Program-made: the position numbers and the translations under genes
The notes under the pieces: model-generated
The model's input: the letters and a program-made list of their open reading frames with translations, nothing else
What the model was told of the DNA's origin: nothing
Database searches by the model: none
Part shown: positions 43,949 to 53,192 of the stretch, piece after piece
How positions within the stretch are numbered: position 1 is the first letter of the stretch
How the letters are laid out: each line of letters starts with the position of its first letter
Assembly (NCBI RefSeq): GCF_011764565.1
Contig: NZ_AP022871.1
Location: 9,920,320 to 9,984,319 of the forward strand
Direction: 5' to 3'
DNA: 64,000 nt
DNA from: Phytohabitans suffuscus
Lineage (GTDB): Bacteria > Actinomycetota > Actinomycetes > Mycobacteriales > Micromonosporaceae

Positions 43949-44974
43949 ATGCACCACACCCGAAAATGGTTGGCGGCCACCGCCGCACTCACTGCCACGC
44001 TCGCCGTCGCCGCCTGCGGTGACGACGGCGGATCCGGCTCCGGTTCCGGCGGCGACGCGTCGGGGACGTACCGGATCGCGCTGGTGCTCAAGCCGCTGGA
44101 CAACACGTACTTCGGCGCGATGGAGAAGGGCGCGTCGGAGGAGGCCAAGAAGTCCGGCGTCGAGCTGACCACCGTGGCGGCCGCCAGCGTGACCGACGAC
44201 TCCGGCCAGGCCAACAAGCTCAACTCGCTGGTCTCGTCCGGGTACGACTGCTACATCGTCAACCCCACCAGCGGCACCAACCTGCTGCGCCCGCTGGTGC
44301 CGGTCTCCAAGGACGGCACGCCGATCGTCAACATCGACCTGCCGATCTCGGCGGACGCGGCGAAGACCAACGACGTCACGGTGACCACGTACATCGGCAC
44401 CGACAACGAGACCGCCGGTGCCGCCGCGGGCGAGGCGATGCTCAGCGTCGCGCCCAGCGGCAAGGTCGCCGCCATCGGCGGCCTCGCGGCCGACCCGGGC
44501 AGCCTCGCCCGGATCAAGGGGTTCAAGGACAAGGTCGCCGGCCAGCTCGACGTCTTCCAGACCGTCGCGGCGGACGCCGACCGGCTCAAGGCCAAGAACG
44601 CCGCCGCCGCGATCATCCGCGGCAACCCGGACGTCAAGGGCTTCTTCACGGTCAGCGGCGACATGTCGCTGGGCATCCAGGAGGCGGTCACCCAGGCCGG
44701 CAAGCAGGGCCAGATCGCGGTGATCGGCATCGACGGCACCGAGGACCAGCTCAAGGACATCCAGAACGGCGGGATGCCGGCCGCGGTCGAGCAGTTCCCG
44801 TACCTGATGGGCGCGCAGGGCGTGCAGGCGTGCCTGGCCGCGCGGGACGGCAAGAGCGTCCCGGCCGAGCTGCCCACGCCCGTGCTCGTCGTGACCAAGG
44901 ACAACGCCGCCGAGGCCCTCGCCTCGTTCCCGGCACCCCCGGAGAGCTTCAGCTATGACAACCCGCTTGGCTGA
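43949..44974 (+). CDS. ribose-type sugar ABC transporter substrate-binding lipoprotein
   Basis: 341 residues with signal peptide and lipobox AVAACG near residue 23, then a Gly/Ser spacer and a type I periplasmic-binding fold: YRIALVLKPLDNTYFGAMEK, NKLNSLVSSGYDCYIVNPTS, TYIGTDNETAGAAAGEAML, IAVIGIDGTEDQLKDI. These are standard for RbsB-like binding proteins. A GGAG site precedes ATG 43949. Its 3' end overlaps the permease by 20 bp. The neighbouring aldolase and kinase suggest the ligand is a ketose or polyol. Confidence 0.91.
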   Translation: MHHTRKWLAATAALTATLAVAACGDDGGSGSGSGGDASGTYRIALVLKPLDNTYFGAMEKGASEEAKKSGVELTTVAAASVTDDSGQANKLNSLVSSGYDCYIVNPTSGTNLLRPLVPVSKDGTPIVNIDLPISADAAKTNDVTVTTYIGTDNETAGAAAGEAMLSVAPSGKVAAIGGLAADPGSLARIKGFKDKVAGQLDVFQTVAADADRLKAKNAAAAIIRGNPDVKGFFTVSGDMSLGIQEAVTQAGKQGQIAVIGIDGTEDQLKDIQNGGMPAAVEQFPYLMGAQGVQACLAARDGKSVPAELPTPVLVVTKDNAAEALASFPAPPESFSYDNPLG

Positions 44975-45950
44975 CCCGCCAGCGACCTCCGCGCCCGGGG
45001 CGCCCCGGGCGCGGAGCGCCGCGAGCCTGCTGACCGAGGACCTGCTCACCAAGGCCACCGCGCCGGTCGGGCTCCTGGTCATCTGCCTGGTCTTCTCGAT
45101 CCTGTCCCCGCGCTTCCTCACCGCCGACAACATCGGCGGCATGCTCGCCGACGCGTCGCTGCCGATCCTGCTCGCCCTCGGCGCCACGTTCGTGGTGGCG
45201 CTGGCCGGCATCGACCTGTCGCTGGCCGCCACGGTCGCGCTGGGCAGCGTGGCGTTCGGCATCGGCTACGAGCGCGGCCTCCCGCTGCTCGTGTGCTGCC
45301 TGCTCTCGGTCGCCACCGGCCTGGTCGTGGGCCTGTTCAACGGCGCGGTCGTCGGCTGGGTGCGCATCCCCGACTTCATCGTCACGCTCGGCACGATGAG
45401 CCTGGTGATGGGCACCGCGCTGGTGGTCTCCGGCGGCACCCCGATCGAGGTCAACAACTCCTTCTTCACCACGATCTCCACCGAGTCGGTGGGCATCTTC
45501 CGGTACAACCTGCTGATCGCGCTCGCCGTCGCGGCCGGCGCGCACGTGCTGCTGAACCACACCCGGTTCGGCACCCACCTGCTGGCCACCGGCGGCAACA
45601 CCGAGGCGGCGCGGGCGATGGGCATCCGGGTGGGACGGGTCAAGCTCGCCGGGTACGCGCTGTGCGGGCTGCTGGCCGGCTCCATGTCAGTGCTGCTCAT
45701 CGCGTACGTCGGCTCCACCCAGCCGGCCGCCAACACCGACTACCTGCTCAAGGCGATCGCGGCCGTGGTGCTCGGCGGGGTGAGCCTCTTCGGCGGCCGC
45801 GCCACCATCTGGGGCCCGGTCGTCGGCGCGATCCTGCTCACCGTCCTGCAGGACGGCCTGATCCTGCTGGGCGTGTCCGCGTTCTACGAACCGATCGTCG
45901 TCGGCGCCGTGGTGATCGTCGCGGCGAGCCTGATGAGGAGCCGTCGATGA
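44955..45950 (+). CDS. ribose-type sugar ABC transporter permease
   Basis: 331 residues with about 8-10 helices. Family markers are NIGGMLADASLPILLALGAT, IDLSLAATVALGSVAFGIG, VGLFNGAVVGWVRIPDFIVT and the RbsC-like GGNTEAARAMGIRVGRVKL cytoplasmic loop, ending VLGGVSLFGGRATIWGPVVG. The start overlaps the binding-protein gene by 20 bp and the end overlaps the ATPase by ATGA. Confidence 0.92.
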   Translation: MTTRLADPPATSAPGAPRARSAASLLTEDLLTKATAPVGLLVICLVFSILSPRFLTADNIGGMLADASLPILLALGATFVVALAGIDLSLAATVALGSVAFGIGYERGLPLLVCCLLSVATGLVVGLFNGAVVGWVRIPDFIVTLGTMSLVMGTALVVSGGTPIEVNNSFFTTISTESVGIFRYNLLIALAVAAGAHVLLNHTRFGTHLLATGGNTEAARAMGIRVGRVKLAGYALCGLLAGSMSVLLIAYVGSTQPAANTDYLLKAIAAVVLGGVSLFGGRATIWGPVVGAILLTVLQDGLILLGVSAFYEPIVVGAVVIVAASLMRSRR

Positions 45951-46735
45951 GCACGCTCGACACGAAGACCGCCATGATCGAGGTACGCGGCGTCGAGAAG
46001 CACTTCGGCAGCGTCGCGGCCCTGCGCGGGGCGAGCCTGTGGGCCAACCCCGGCGAGGTGACCGCGATCGTCGGCGACAACGGCGCGGGCAAGTCCACGC
46101 TGATCAAGTGCGTCGCCGGGGTGCACTCCCCCGACGCCGGCGAGATCCTGCTCGACGGCGAACGGGTGCACTTCCGCTCTCCCGAGGGCGCGCGCGGGCA
46201 CGGCGTGGAGACCGTGTACCAGGACCTGGCGCTCGCCGACGACCTGTACGTGTGGCAGAACATGTTCCTCAACCGCGAGCTGACCCGGGGCATCGGCCCG
46301 GTGCGGCTGCTGGACCGGCGGCGGATGCAGCAGCGGTCCCGGGAGCTGATCGACAGCCTCTCGGTCAGCATGCCGTCGATCGGCAGCCGGGTCCGGCGGC
46401 TCTCCGGCGGCCAGCGCCAGGCGGTCGCGATCGCCCGCGCGGTGATGTGGGGCAGCAAGGTCATCATCATGGACGAGCCCACCGCCGCCCTCGGGCTGCG
46501 CGAGACCGCGCAGGTGGAGAAGCTCATCCGGACCGTCGTCGAACGCGGCACCACCGTGCTGGTCATCAGCCACAACATGGAGCAGGTCATGCGCCTGGCG
46601 TCCCGGGTCTGGGTGATGCGCGGCGGCCGGGTGGTCGGCGGCGCGGCGACCAGCGACGTCACCGGCGACCAGCTCGTCGGCATGATCACCGGGGCGGTGC
46701 CGGGCACCGGCGGGGAGGAGCACCCGCAGGACTGA
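45947..46735 (+). CDS. ribose-type sugar ABC transporter ATPase, single-domain form
   Basis: 262 residues. Walker A is VGDNGAGKSTLIK, Q-loop VYQDLALADDLYVWQN, signature RLSGGQRQAVAIARA, Walker B KVIIMDEPTAALG, H-loop LVISHNMEQVM. Most ribose-type ATPases (RbsA) are duplicated and about 500 residues; this is the single-cassette FrcA-like type, which must act as a homodimer. It completes a self-contained importer with the two preceding genes. Confidence 0.91.
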   Translation: MSTLDTKTAMIEVRGVEKHFGSVAALRGASLWANPGEVTAIVGDNGAGKSTLIKCVAGVHSPDAGEILLDGERVHFRSPEGARGHGVETVYQDLALADDLYVWQNMFLNRELTRGIGPVRLLDRRRMQQRSRELIDSLSVSMPSIGSRVRRLSGGQRQAVAIARAVMWGSKVIIMDEPTAALGLRETAQVEKLIRTVVERGTTVLVISHNMEQVMRLASRVWVMRGGRVVGGAATSDVTGDQLVGMITGAVPGTGGEEHPQD

Positions 46736-46744
46736 GCCGCCGCG

Positions 46745-49012
46745 TTGGCGGGGTTTGCCGCCAAATGTGCCGGATCACCGCCGCCGGGCCGGCCGTTCCT
46801 GGGATCGTCGGTACGGCTGGGCAGTGCCGACCGGTGGGAGCGGGTGTTGGGCGAGGAGCGGGACGCCGCGGGCCGGGACCGGCCGGTGATCTCGCTGAGC
46901 CCGTCGGCGGAGTTCCCGCCCCTGTCCGCGCAGGACGTCGAGGCGCTGCACCGGCTCGGCGAGCACTGGCGGGCCGCGGACGAGGTGCGGGCGCTGCCGG
47001 TCGACCCCGAGCTTCGCCCCGCCCGGCCGGGCGCCACCCACACCCGCGCGCCGGACGAGGAGTTCCGGCCGGACCAGCCCGGTGAGCTGACCGCGACACC
47101 CACGGCCGAGCTGCCCGACACGCTCCTGGGCCGCGTCGCGGTACGGGCGCGCCGGGTGCTGCTCGGCCGGCCGCTGTCCAGCAAGGCGATACTCCGGGAA
47201 CGGATGCGCAAGATCGTCGCGCTGCCGGTCCTCGCGTCCGACCTGCTGTCGTCGGTGGCGTACGGGCCGGAGGCGTTGCTGACCGTCCTGGTCCTGGCCG
47301 GAAGCGCGACCCTGGGGCTGTCCCTGCCGATCGCCGCCGCGCTGGTGGTGCTGATGCTGGCGGTCGGCGCCTCGTACCGGCAGACCGTGCGCGCCTACCC
47401 GCACGGCGCCGGCTCCTACCTGGTGGCCAGCGCCAGCCTCGGCCCCCGCACCGGGCTGACCGCGGCGGCCGGGCTGATCCTCGACTACGTGCTGACCGTG
47501 TCGGTGTCGGTGGCGGCCGGGATCGCCGCGATCGCGTCGGCACTGCCGGCGGCGGCCCCGCTGTCCGTACCGCTGTCGCTGGCGGTCATCGGCGCCCTGC
47601 TCGCCGGCAACCTGCGCGGGATCCGGGTCGCCGGGAACATCTTCGCCGCCCCCACCTACCTGTTCCTGGTCGCGGTCGGCGGGATGACGCTCGTCGGGCT
47701 CGCGCAGGCCGCCGCGCGCGGGTTCGCCGTGGTCCCACCGCCACACGTACCCGCGACGGAGGCGCTGAGCGTGCTGCTCATCGCGCGCGCCTTCGCCTCC
47801 GGCGCCACCTCGATGACCGGCATCGAGGCGGTCTCCAACGCCGTGCCGGCCTTCCGCCCCACCGAGTGGCGCAACGCCCGGACCGTGCTCACCTGGATGG
47901 TCAGCCTCCTGATCTTCCTTTTCGCGGGCCTGATGGTCCTGATCCACCTCAACGGCCTGGTCCCGCGGGCCGACGAGACCCTGCTGTCCCAGCTGGCCCA
48001 CCGGACCTTCCCGGAGGGCCCGTGGTACGCGATCGTCCAGGCGGCCACCGCCCTGGTGCTGCTGCTCGCCGCGAACACCGCGTACAACGACCTGCCCCGG
48101 CTGCTGTACTTCATGGCCCGCGACGGCTACGTCCCGCGCCGGTTCCTGCACATGGGCGACCGGCTGGCCCTCAGCAACGGCCTGGTCGCGCTCTCGGTCT
48201 CCGCCGCCGTGATCCTCACCGCGTTCGGGGGCCGGACGCAGTCCCTCATCCCCCTCTTCGCGGTCGGCGTCTTCCTGGCGTTCACGCTCTCGCAGGTCGG
48301 CATGGTCAACCACTGGCGGCGCCAGCGCGGGTCGGGCTGGCGGCGCAGGGCCGCGGTCAACGCGTTCGGCGCGGCGCTCTCCTCGATCGTGCTGGTGAGC
48401 GCCGCGGTCACAAAGTTCGTCGAAGGCGCCTGGGTCGTGGTCGTCGCCGTGCCGACGCTGGTACTGACCTGCCTGGGCATCCGGCGGCACTACGACCGGG
48501 TGCGGCAGGCGCTGTCCCTGCGCCCCGCCCGGCCGCCCTCCCCCGACCGGGCGCGGGAGCTGGCGCAGGAGTTCCTGCCCCAACGCGTGCGCCACATGTT
48601 CGTCGTGCCGGTCGCCCGGTTCGACAAGGCCGCCCTGCGTGCCCTCACCTACGTGGTGTCGCTCGGCCAGCCGTCCCTGGCCGTGCACGTCAGCCCGGAG
48701 GACCAGGAGGCCGACCGGCTCCGCGAGGAGTGGACGGCCTGGGGCGACCACATCCGGCTGGAGACCGTGGTCTCGCCGCACCGCGAGATCCTCGAACCCC
48801 TGGCCCAGTACATCGCCCAGCTGTACGACAGGAGCCCCGGCATCACCCTCACGGTGGTCGTACCCGAGGTGGTGGTGGAACGCCCGTGGCAGCGGATCCT
48901 GCACTCGCAGATCGAGCGCCGCCTGCGCAGGTCGCTGCGGCGGCTGCCCGGCGTCGTCATCACCAGCATGCCCAAACACCTGTCCGAGGCCCGCGCCCGG
49001 ACCGCCCGGTGA
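46745..49012 (+). CDS. APC-superfamily amino acid/potassium permease (KimA/YdaO-like)
   Basis: Up to 755 residues. A hydrophilic N-terminus of about 140 residues precedes the conserved start SSKAILRERMRKIVALPVLA and SDLLSSVAYGPEALLTVLVL. Around twelve helices follow, with a signature loop YPHGAGSYLVASASLGPRTG, then a soluble C-terminal domain of about 190 residues (HMFVVPVARFDKAALRALTY; LYDRSPGITLTVVVPEVVVE). This plan matches KimA-type potassium importers. The TTG at 46745 has no good ribosome site; an internal GTG near 46841 may be the real start. It is the last plus-strand gene and ends 4 bp from the stop of the convergent NRPS-operon methyltransferase. Confidence 0.85.
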   Translation: MAGFAAKCAGSPPPGRPFLGSSVRLGSADRWERVLGEERDAAGRDRPVISLSPSAEFPPLSAQDVEALHRLGEHWRAADEVRALPVDPELRPARPGATHTRAPDEEFRPDQPGELTATPTAELPDTLLGRVAVRARRVLLGRPLSSKAILRERMRKIVALPVLASDLLSSVAYGPEALLTVLVLAGSATLGLSLPIAAALVVLMLAVGASYRQTVRAYPHGAGSYLVASASLGPRTGLTAAAGLILDYVLTVSVSVAAGIAAIASALPAAAPLSVPLSLAVIGALLAGNLRGIRVAGNIFAAPTYLFLVAVGGMTLVGLAQAAARGFAVVPPPHVPATEALSVLLIARAFASGATSMTGIEAVSNAVPAFRPTEWRNARTVLTWMVSLLIFLFAGLMVLIHLNGLVPRADETLLSQLAHRTFPEGPWYAIVQAATALVLLLAANTAYNDLPRLLYFMARDGYVPRRFLHMGDRLALSNGLVALSVSAAVILTAFGGRTQSLIPLFAVGVFLAFTLSQVGMVNHWRRQRGSGWRRRAAVNAFGAALSSIVLVSAAVTKFVEGAWVVVVAVPTLVLTCLGIRRHYDRVRQALSLRPARPPSPDRARELAQEFLPQRVRHMFVVPVARFDKAALRALTYVVSLGQPSLAVHVSPEDQEADRLREEWTAWGDHIRLETVVSPHREILEPLAQYIAQLYDRSPGITLTVVVPEVVVERPWQRILHSQIERRLRRSLRRLPGVVITSMPKHLSEARARTAR

Positions 49013-49016
49013 GCGG

Positions 49017-50117
49017 TCAGCGGGCGCGGTGGGCGACGATCAGGGACTGGACCTGCTCGTCCTCCTCCAGGATGGGCACGCCGTGCAGCTCGACGCCGTC
49101 GAAGCCGGCGCGGGTCAGGGCGGCCGACCAGCCGGCGCGGCTCAGCAGCGGCGAGCCGGGGATGCGCGGGTCGTCGGCCGCGAAGCGCCACCACCCCTCG
49201 ACCAGGCCGAAGGTGACCGTGTTGTAGTCGAGGCGCCGGGTCATCTCGTTGACCACCAGGATGCCGCCCGGCTTCAGCAGGCGGCGGCACTGCTCCAGGG
49301 TGTCGCCGATGCGGTGGGTGGCGTGCAGGACGTTGCTGGCCAGCACCACGTCCATCGAGTGCGGCTCGAAGCCCTGCGGCTCCGGCGACGCCTCGATGTT
49401 GTAGCGCGCGAAGTCCACATAGGAGCGGCCGTGCAGCTTGCGGGCCATCCGCAGGAAGCCGGGGCCCACGTCCGTGTAGAGGTAGCGCAGGCGGTCGGCG
49501 TGCTCGGCCAGCGCCTCCAGCACGAACGCCGTCGTGGCGCCCGTGCCGGCGCCGACCTCGAAGACCTGGGGCGTGGAGTGCGGGAAGCGGCGCCGGAAGG
49601 CGTGCACGTGCGCGCGCACCCGGTCGGCCGCCAGGCGGTTGAAGAAGCCGGTCTGGACGTTGTCGGTGTACAGCTCGGCGACCAGCGCCATCGACCCGCC
49701 CGGGAAGAGCACGTCGGTCCCGGCGCTCCGGCCGCTCAGCACCTCCAGCGCGTGGCCCTGGCAGGCGGTCAGCAGCGGCAGGTACTCGGCGACCTCCGGG
49801 TGCGCGTCGCCGAGGGCGGTCGCCCGCGCCCGCGCGAGGCGCGGCGCCACGATGAGGTGGTCGCCGTCCGCGCGCAGGTAGCCCTCCCGGACCAGCAGGT
49901 CCACGAGGGCGTCGAACAGCCGGGTGTACGCGGGCACGACGCCCAGCCGCGCGCTCAGCTCGGCCCGGCGCACGACGCCGCCGGGCGCGGGCAGCACGCC
50001 CGCGAACTCGACGGCCACCAGCTCGCGCACCAGGTCGGTGAGCGCGTCGAAGTCGACCCGGAAGCGCCGGTAGCGGTCCAGGTCCAGCGGCACGGCCGCC
50101 AGCGCGGTGCCGGTCAC
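49017..50117 (-). CDS. SAM-dependent methyltransferase of the NRPS operon
   Basis: 366 residues from GTG 50117 (GTGA overlap with the thioesterase stop). The N-terminal third is helical with a winged-helix feel (RRAELSARLGVVPAYTRLFD). The SAM domain has motif I QVFEVGAGTGATTAFVLEAL, then YLYTDVGPGFLRMARK, the SNVLHATHRIGDTLEQCRRL block and LLKPGGILVVNEMT. This order is like the C-methyltransferase domains of PKS/NRPS hybrids, but here it is free-standing. The target may be a carrier-bound intermediate or the released peptide. Last gene of the operon. Confidence 0.83.
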   Translation of the reverse strand: MTGTALAAVPLDLDRYRRFRVDFDALTDLVRELVAVEFAGVLPAPGGVVRRAELSARLGVVPAYTRLFDALVDLLVREGYLRADGDHLIVAPRLARARATALGDAHPEVAEYLPLLTACQGHALEVLSGRSAGTDVLFPGGSMALVAELYTDNVQTGFFNRLAADRVRAHVHAFRRRFPHSTPQVFEVGAGTGATTAFVLEALAEHADRLRYLYTDVGPGFLRMARKLHGRSYVDFARYNIEASPEPQGFEPHSMDVVLASNVLHATHRIGDTLEQCRRLLKPGGILVVNEMTRRLDYNTVTFGLVEGWWRFAADDPRIPGSPLLSRAGWSAALTRAGFDGVELHGVPILEEDEQVQSLIVAHRAR

Positions 50118-50875
50118 CGGTCGCCTCCCCACAGCCGCGCGGTCACCGCGTCGAGCAGCGCCGCCTGTTCGGGTACCAGGTAGAAGTGGTCGCCGGGAAA
50201 CGCGCGCAGCTCGAACTCGCCGGTGGTCAGCTCGGCCCAGGCGCCGACGTCGTCCACTGTGCACACCGGGTCGGCCGCGCCCAGGTACGCCGAGATGGGC
50301 GCCGCCACCTTCGCCTGGTCGCGGGGCAGGTACCGGTGCACGAGCCGCAGGTCGGCCCGGAGCGCCGGCATGATCAGCTCGCGGAGCTTGGGCGAGCGGA
50401 AGACGATCGGGTCCACCTCGCCGAGGCCGCCGATCCGGTCGCAGAGTCCCTCGTCGTCGTACTGGTCGGGGTCCTCGTCGACCCAGGCGATGTGCGGCGC
50501 CCCGTGCCCGGAGACGAACAGGTGCGCCGGCGTGACGCCGTGGTCGGCCTCCAGTCGCAGCGTCACCTCGTACGCGACCGAGGCGCCCATGCTGTGCCCG
50601 AAGAACGCGACCGGCCGGTCCAGGTAGGGCACCAGCGCCTCGGTGATCCGGTCGGCGAGCGGGGCCATGTCCTCGACGCACGGTTCGAGCAGCCGGTCCT
50701 GCCGGCCGGGGTAGCAGACCGCGAGCAGGTCGACCGCGCCGGTGAGGCGGGCCGCCCACGGCTGGAAGAACGTCGCGGCGCCGCCGGCGTGCGGGAAGCA
50801 CACCAGCCGCACGTCCGCGAGGCCGACCCGGCGGTGCACGCGCAGCCAGCCGGGGGCGTCCGAAGGAGACGTCAT
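50114..50875 (-). CDS. type II thioesterase
   Basis: 253 residues, alpha/beta hydrolase. LVCFPHAGGAATFFQPWAAR is the standard type II thioesterase opening. The nucleophile Ser is in FFGHSMGASVAYEV, and the catalytic His in FPGDHFYLVPEQAAL. It removes misprimed acyl groups from carrier domains. Because the NRPS ends in a PBP-like domain, this is the only thioesterase of the usual fold in view and could share in release, though an editing role is the normal one. 13 bp separate it from the hydroxylase gene upstream. Confidence 0.9.
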   Translation of the reverse strand: MTSPSDAPGWLRVHRRVGLADVRLVCFPHAGGAATFFQPWAARLTGAVDLLAVCYPGRQDRLLEPCVEDMAPLADRITEALVPYLDRPVAFFGHSMGASVAYEVTLRLEADHGVTPAHLFVSGHGAPHIAWVDEDPDQYDDEGLCDRIGGLGEVDPIVFRSPKLRELIMPALRADLRLVHRYLPRDQAKVAAPISAYLGAADPVCTVDDVGAWAELTTGEFELRAFPGDHFYLVPEQAALLDAVTARLWGGDR

Positions 50876-50888
50876 CGACGGTGCCCTC

Positions 50889-51824
50889 TCAGTCCGTCAT
50901 CGCGACGAGCACGCGCCGGTCGCCGGTGTACGAGCGCCGGCCGTGCGCGACCAGCAGGTTGTCGATCAGGAGCACGTCGCCGACCCGCCAGTCGACGTCG
51001 ACGGCCGCCTCCAGGCCCCGGTCGCGGACCTGCACGACGTACTCGCCGGGGATCGGGCTGCCGTCGGCGAACCGCACCGACTGGGGCAGCTCGTCCTCGC
51101 CCATCACCTCGGCCATCACCTTGGCGGTCTCGTCGTCCAGCGCCGCCGGGTGCCACTGGTCGCTCTGGTTGAACCACACCTCGACGCCGGTCACCGGGTG
51201 CCGCGTGGTCGAGGGGCGCACCTGGATCACGCGCAGGCCGTCGGCGGTCCACTCCCAGGTGGCCCCGCTCCCGGCGAGGAAGCTCTCCACCTCCGCGCGG
51301 TCGTCCGTCTCGAAGGTCTCCTGCCAGCTCTTGCCGAGCCCCATCCCGTCGTGGAGGTTCTGCTGGTACCGCACTCCCCCGGCGAACGCCTCGCGCACGT
51401 GCGGGTCCAGCGACTCCAGCCACAGCGCGGCGTCGACCAGCGGGGTCGCGCCACCGGTCTCCGCCGCGATCTCGCAGAAGAACATCAGCCGCGACGGCCA
51501 GTGCGCGGCGTACGACAGCTCGTTGTGCATCGAGATGGTGAAGCGGGACGGGTACTCCGTCGAGGTGTAGACGTTGGCGCCCACCTTGGTGCGCGGCGAG
51601 TTGCCGTGCACGTACGCGAGGCGGTTGGGCAGCAGCGGGTCCATCACCCGGTCCAATGTGTCCGGTCGTACCCCGAAGCCGCGGAACACCAGCGCCTTCT
51701 CGGCGGTCAGCGCCCGCTCCACGTCCAGCGTGGCGATGTGGTCGGCGAGGCCGTCGACCGTCGCCGCGACCCCGGCGCTCTCCGGGGTGATCTCCAGCGG
51801 TTTCCAGCTGGCGTTCTCGGTCAT
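50889..51824 (-). CDS. TauD/SyrP-like Fe(II)/2-oxoglutarate-dependent hydroxylase
   Basis: 311 residues from ATG 51824 with CAGGAGG a few bases upstream. Facial-triad residues are visible as His-x-Glu in ISMHNELSYAAHWP and the distal His in LLVAHGRRSYTGDRRVLVAM, whose Arg binds 2-oxoglutarate. VFRGFGV and GGATPLVDAALW are family hallmarks. Relatives in NRPS clusters (SyrP, AsnO) hydroxylate the beta-carbon of Asp or Asn, free or carrier-bound. The last adenylation domain of the NRPS has an Asn-like code, so beta-hydroxy-Asn is a reasonable guess. Confidence 0.88.
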   Translation of the reverse strand: MTENASWKPLEITPESAGVAATVDGLADHIATLDVERALTAEKALVFRGFGVRPDTLDRVMDPLLPNRLAYVHGNSPRTKVGANVYTSTEYPSRFTISMHNELSYAAHWPSRLMFFCEIAAETGGATPLVDAALWLESLDPHVREAFAGGVRYQQNLHDGMGLGKSWQETFETDDRAEVESFLAGSGATWEWTADGLRVIQVRPSTTRHPVTGVEVWFNQSDQWHPAALDDETAKVMAEVMGEDELPQSVRFADGSPIPGEYVVQVRDRGLEAAVDVDWRVGDVLLIDNLLVAHGRRSYTGDRRVLVAMTD

Positions 51825-51896
51825 CGAAGCCTCCTGGTGGCTCAAGAGTTGGATCCGACCGCAGCCTCGGCCGGCGACCCATATTTCGGCGATACC

Positions 51897-53192
51897 TCAG
51901 CTGTCGGCCCGCTCCGCGGCGGCCGCGGCGCGGCCGCCGAAGCCGAGCAGGGCGAGCACCGCGATACCGGTCATCACGACGGCGACGACCGACATCGTGG
52001 CGGTGGTGCTGGTGGAGTCGAGCAGGAAGCCGGCGAGCAGGGCGCCGAGCGAGTTGGCGCCCGAGGTGAGCAGCGTGACCACCGAGCCGGCCCGCCCGCG
52101 CAGGTGGTCCGGCGCGGTCTTGACGAGGTAGTACATGCCGGCCACGTTGCCGATCCCGGCGATGTAGTTGATGAGCGCGTAGAGCGCGCCGAGCACGACG
52201 ATCCCCGGCGCGAAGCCGATCCCGGCCATCAGCACCGCCCAGGCGACGTTGATGCCCATCATGATGCGGCGGATGCCGAAGCGGCTCAGGTACAGGTTGC
52301 TGGTCATCGCGCCGGCCAGCCCGAAGACGCTGTTTATCACCAGCAGCAGGCCGACGGTGGGCGGCGACCCGCCGCTCTCCTTGACCATCACGATCAGGCC
52401 GAGGCCGAGCACCTGGAAGAGGATGTTGCTGGCCGCGAAGAGCCCCAGCGCGCGGCGCAGGTAGACCTGGCCCCACACGAACGCGAGCCCTTCCCGGATC
52501 TCCGGCAGCAGGCTGCGCCGCCGCCCCGGGGCCTTGCTGGTTGCGCTCGCTCCGCTCGCCGGGCGCCCGGGGGGCGGGCCCTGCAGGTCGCGCCGTACGA
52601 ACAGCAGCGTCACGAACGACACCGCGTGCGCGACGACGGCGAACGTGAACGGCGCGAACCGGGCCAGCGAGTGCAGCAGCGTGCCGACCGGCTGGCCGAT
52701 GATGCCGGCCGCGTTGGCCCGGGACTCGTTGGCCGCCATGGCCGAGCCGAGCTGGTCCGGGCCGACGACGTTGCAGACCGCGGCCCGCTCGGCCAGGCCG
52801 TAGCAGATGCCGAACGTGGCCTCGACGAACGCGACCACCATCAGGTGCGGGATCCAGACCGCGCCGAGCATGACCGCGACGGCGACGCTGCCGATCGCGA
52901 CCACCCGGCCGGCGTTGCAGACGAGCATCGTGCGGCGCCGGTCCCAGCGGTCGACCAGCGCCCCGGCCGGCATCTGCACGAGCAGGTTGGGCAGCAGCGC
53001 GGCGAACGTCACCAGGCTGGCCGAGGTGGCCGAGCCGGTCGACCAGTACACCAGCAGCGTGTAGCCGATCGCGGTGGCGCGGGAGCCGAGCGCCGAGACG
53101 CCGGCCCCGAGCCACAGCAGCAGGAAGTCGCGGCTCTTCGACAGTGGCCTGGCCGGCGCGGGCGCGGGCGCCGGCGACTCCAGGACGGTCAT
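51897..53192 (-). CDS. MFS exporter of the NRPS operon
   Basis: 431 residues, intact. A Pro/Ala-rich N-terminus is followed by about 12 helices, starting DFLLLWLGAGVSALGSRATA. The loop GALVDRWDRRRTMLVCNAGR is the motif A of MFS antiporters. Similar proteins (enterobactin-exporter-like MFS) secrete siderophores and peptides. ATG 53192 overlaps the carbamoyltransferase stop. A 72-bp gap separates it from the hydroxylase gene, the largest gap inside the operon. Confidence 0.88.
   Translation of the reverse strand: MTVLESPAPAPAPARPLSKSRDFLLLWLGAGVSALGSRATAIGYTLLVYWSTGSATSASLVTFAALLPNLLVQMPAGALVDRWDRRRTMLVCNAGRVVAIGSVAVAVMLGAVWIPHLMVVAFVEATFGICYGLAERAAVCNVVGPDQLGSAMAANESRANAAGIIGQPVGTLLHSLARFAPFTFAVVAHAVSFVTLLFVRRDLQGPPPGRPASGASATSKAPGRRRSLLPEIREGLAFVWGQVYLRRALGLFAASNILFQVLGLGLIVMVKESGGSPPTVGLLLVINSVFGLAGAMTSNLYLSRFGIRRIMMGINVAWAVLMAGIGFAPGIVVLGALYALINYIAGIGNVAGMYYLVKTAPDHLRGRAGSVVTLLTSGANSLGALLAGFLLDSTSTTATMSVVAVVMTGIAVLALLGFGGRAAAAAERADS

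Noticed and set aside
46775-48979. A 734-residue minus-strand open frame
   Set aside because: Antisense of the APC permease, Gly/His/Asp/Arg-rich, no ribosome site.
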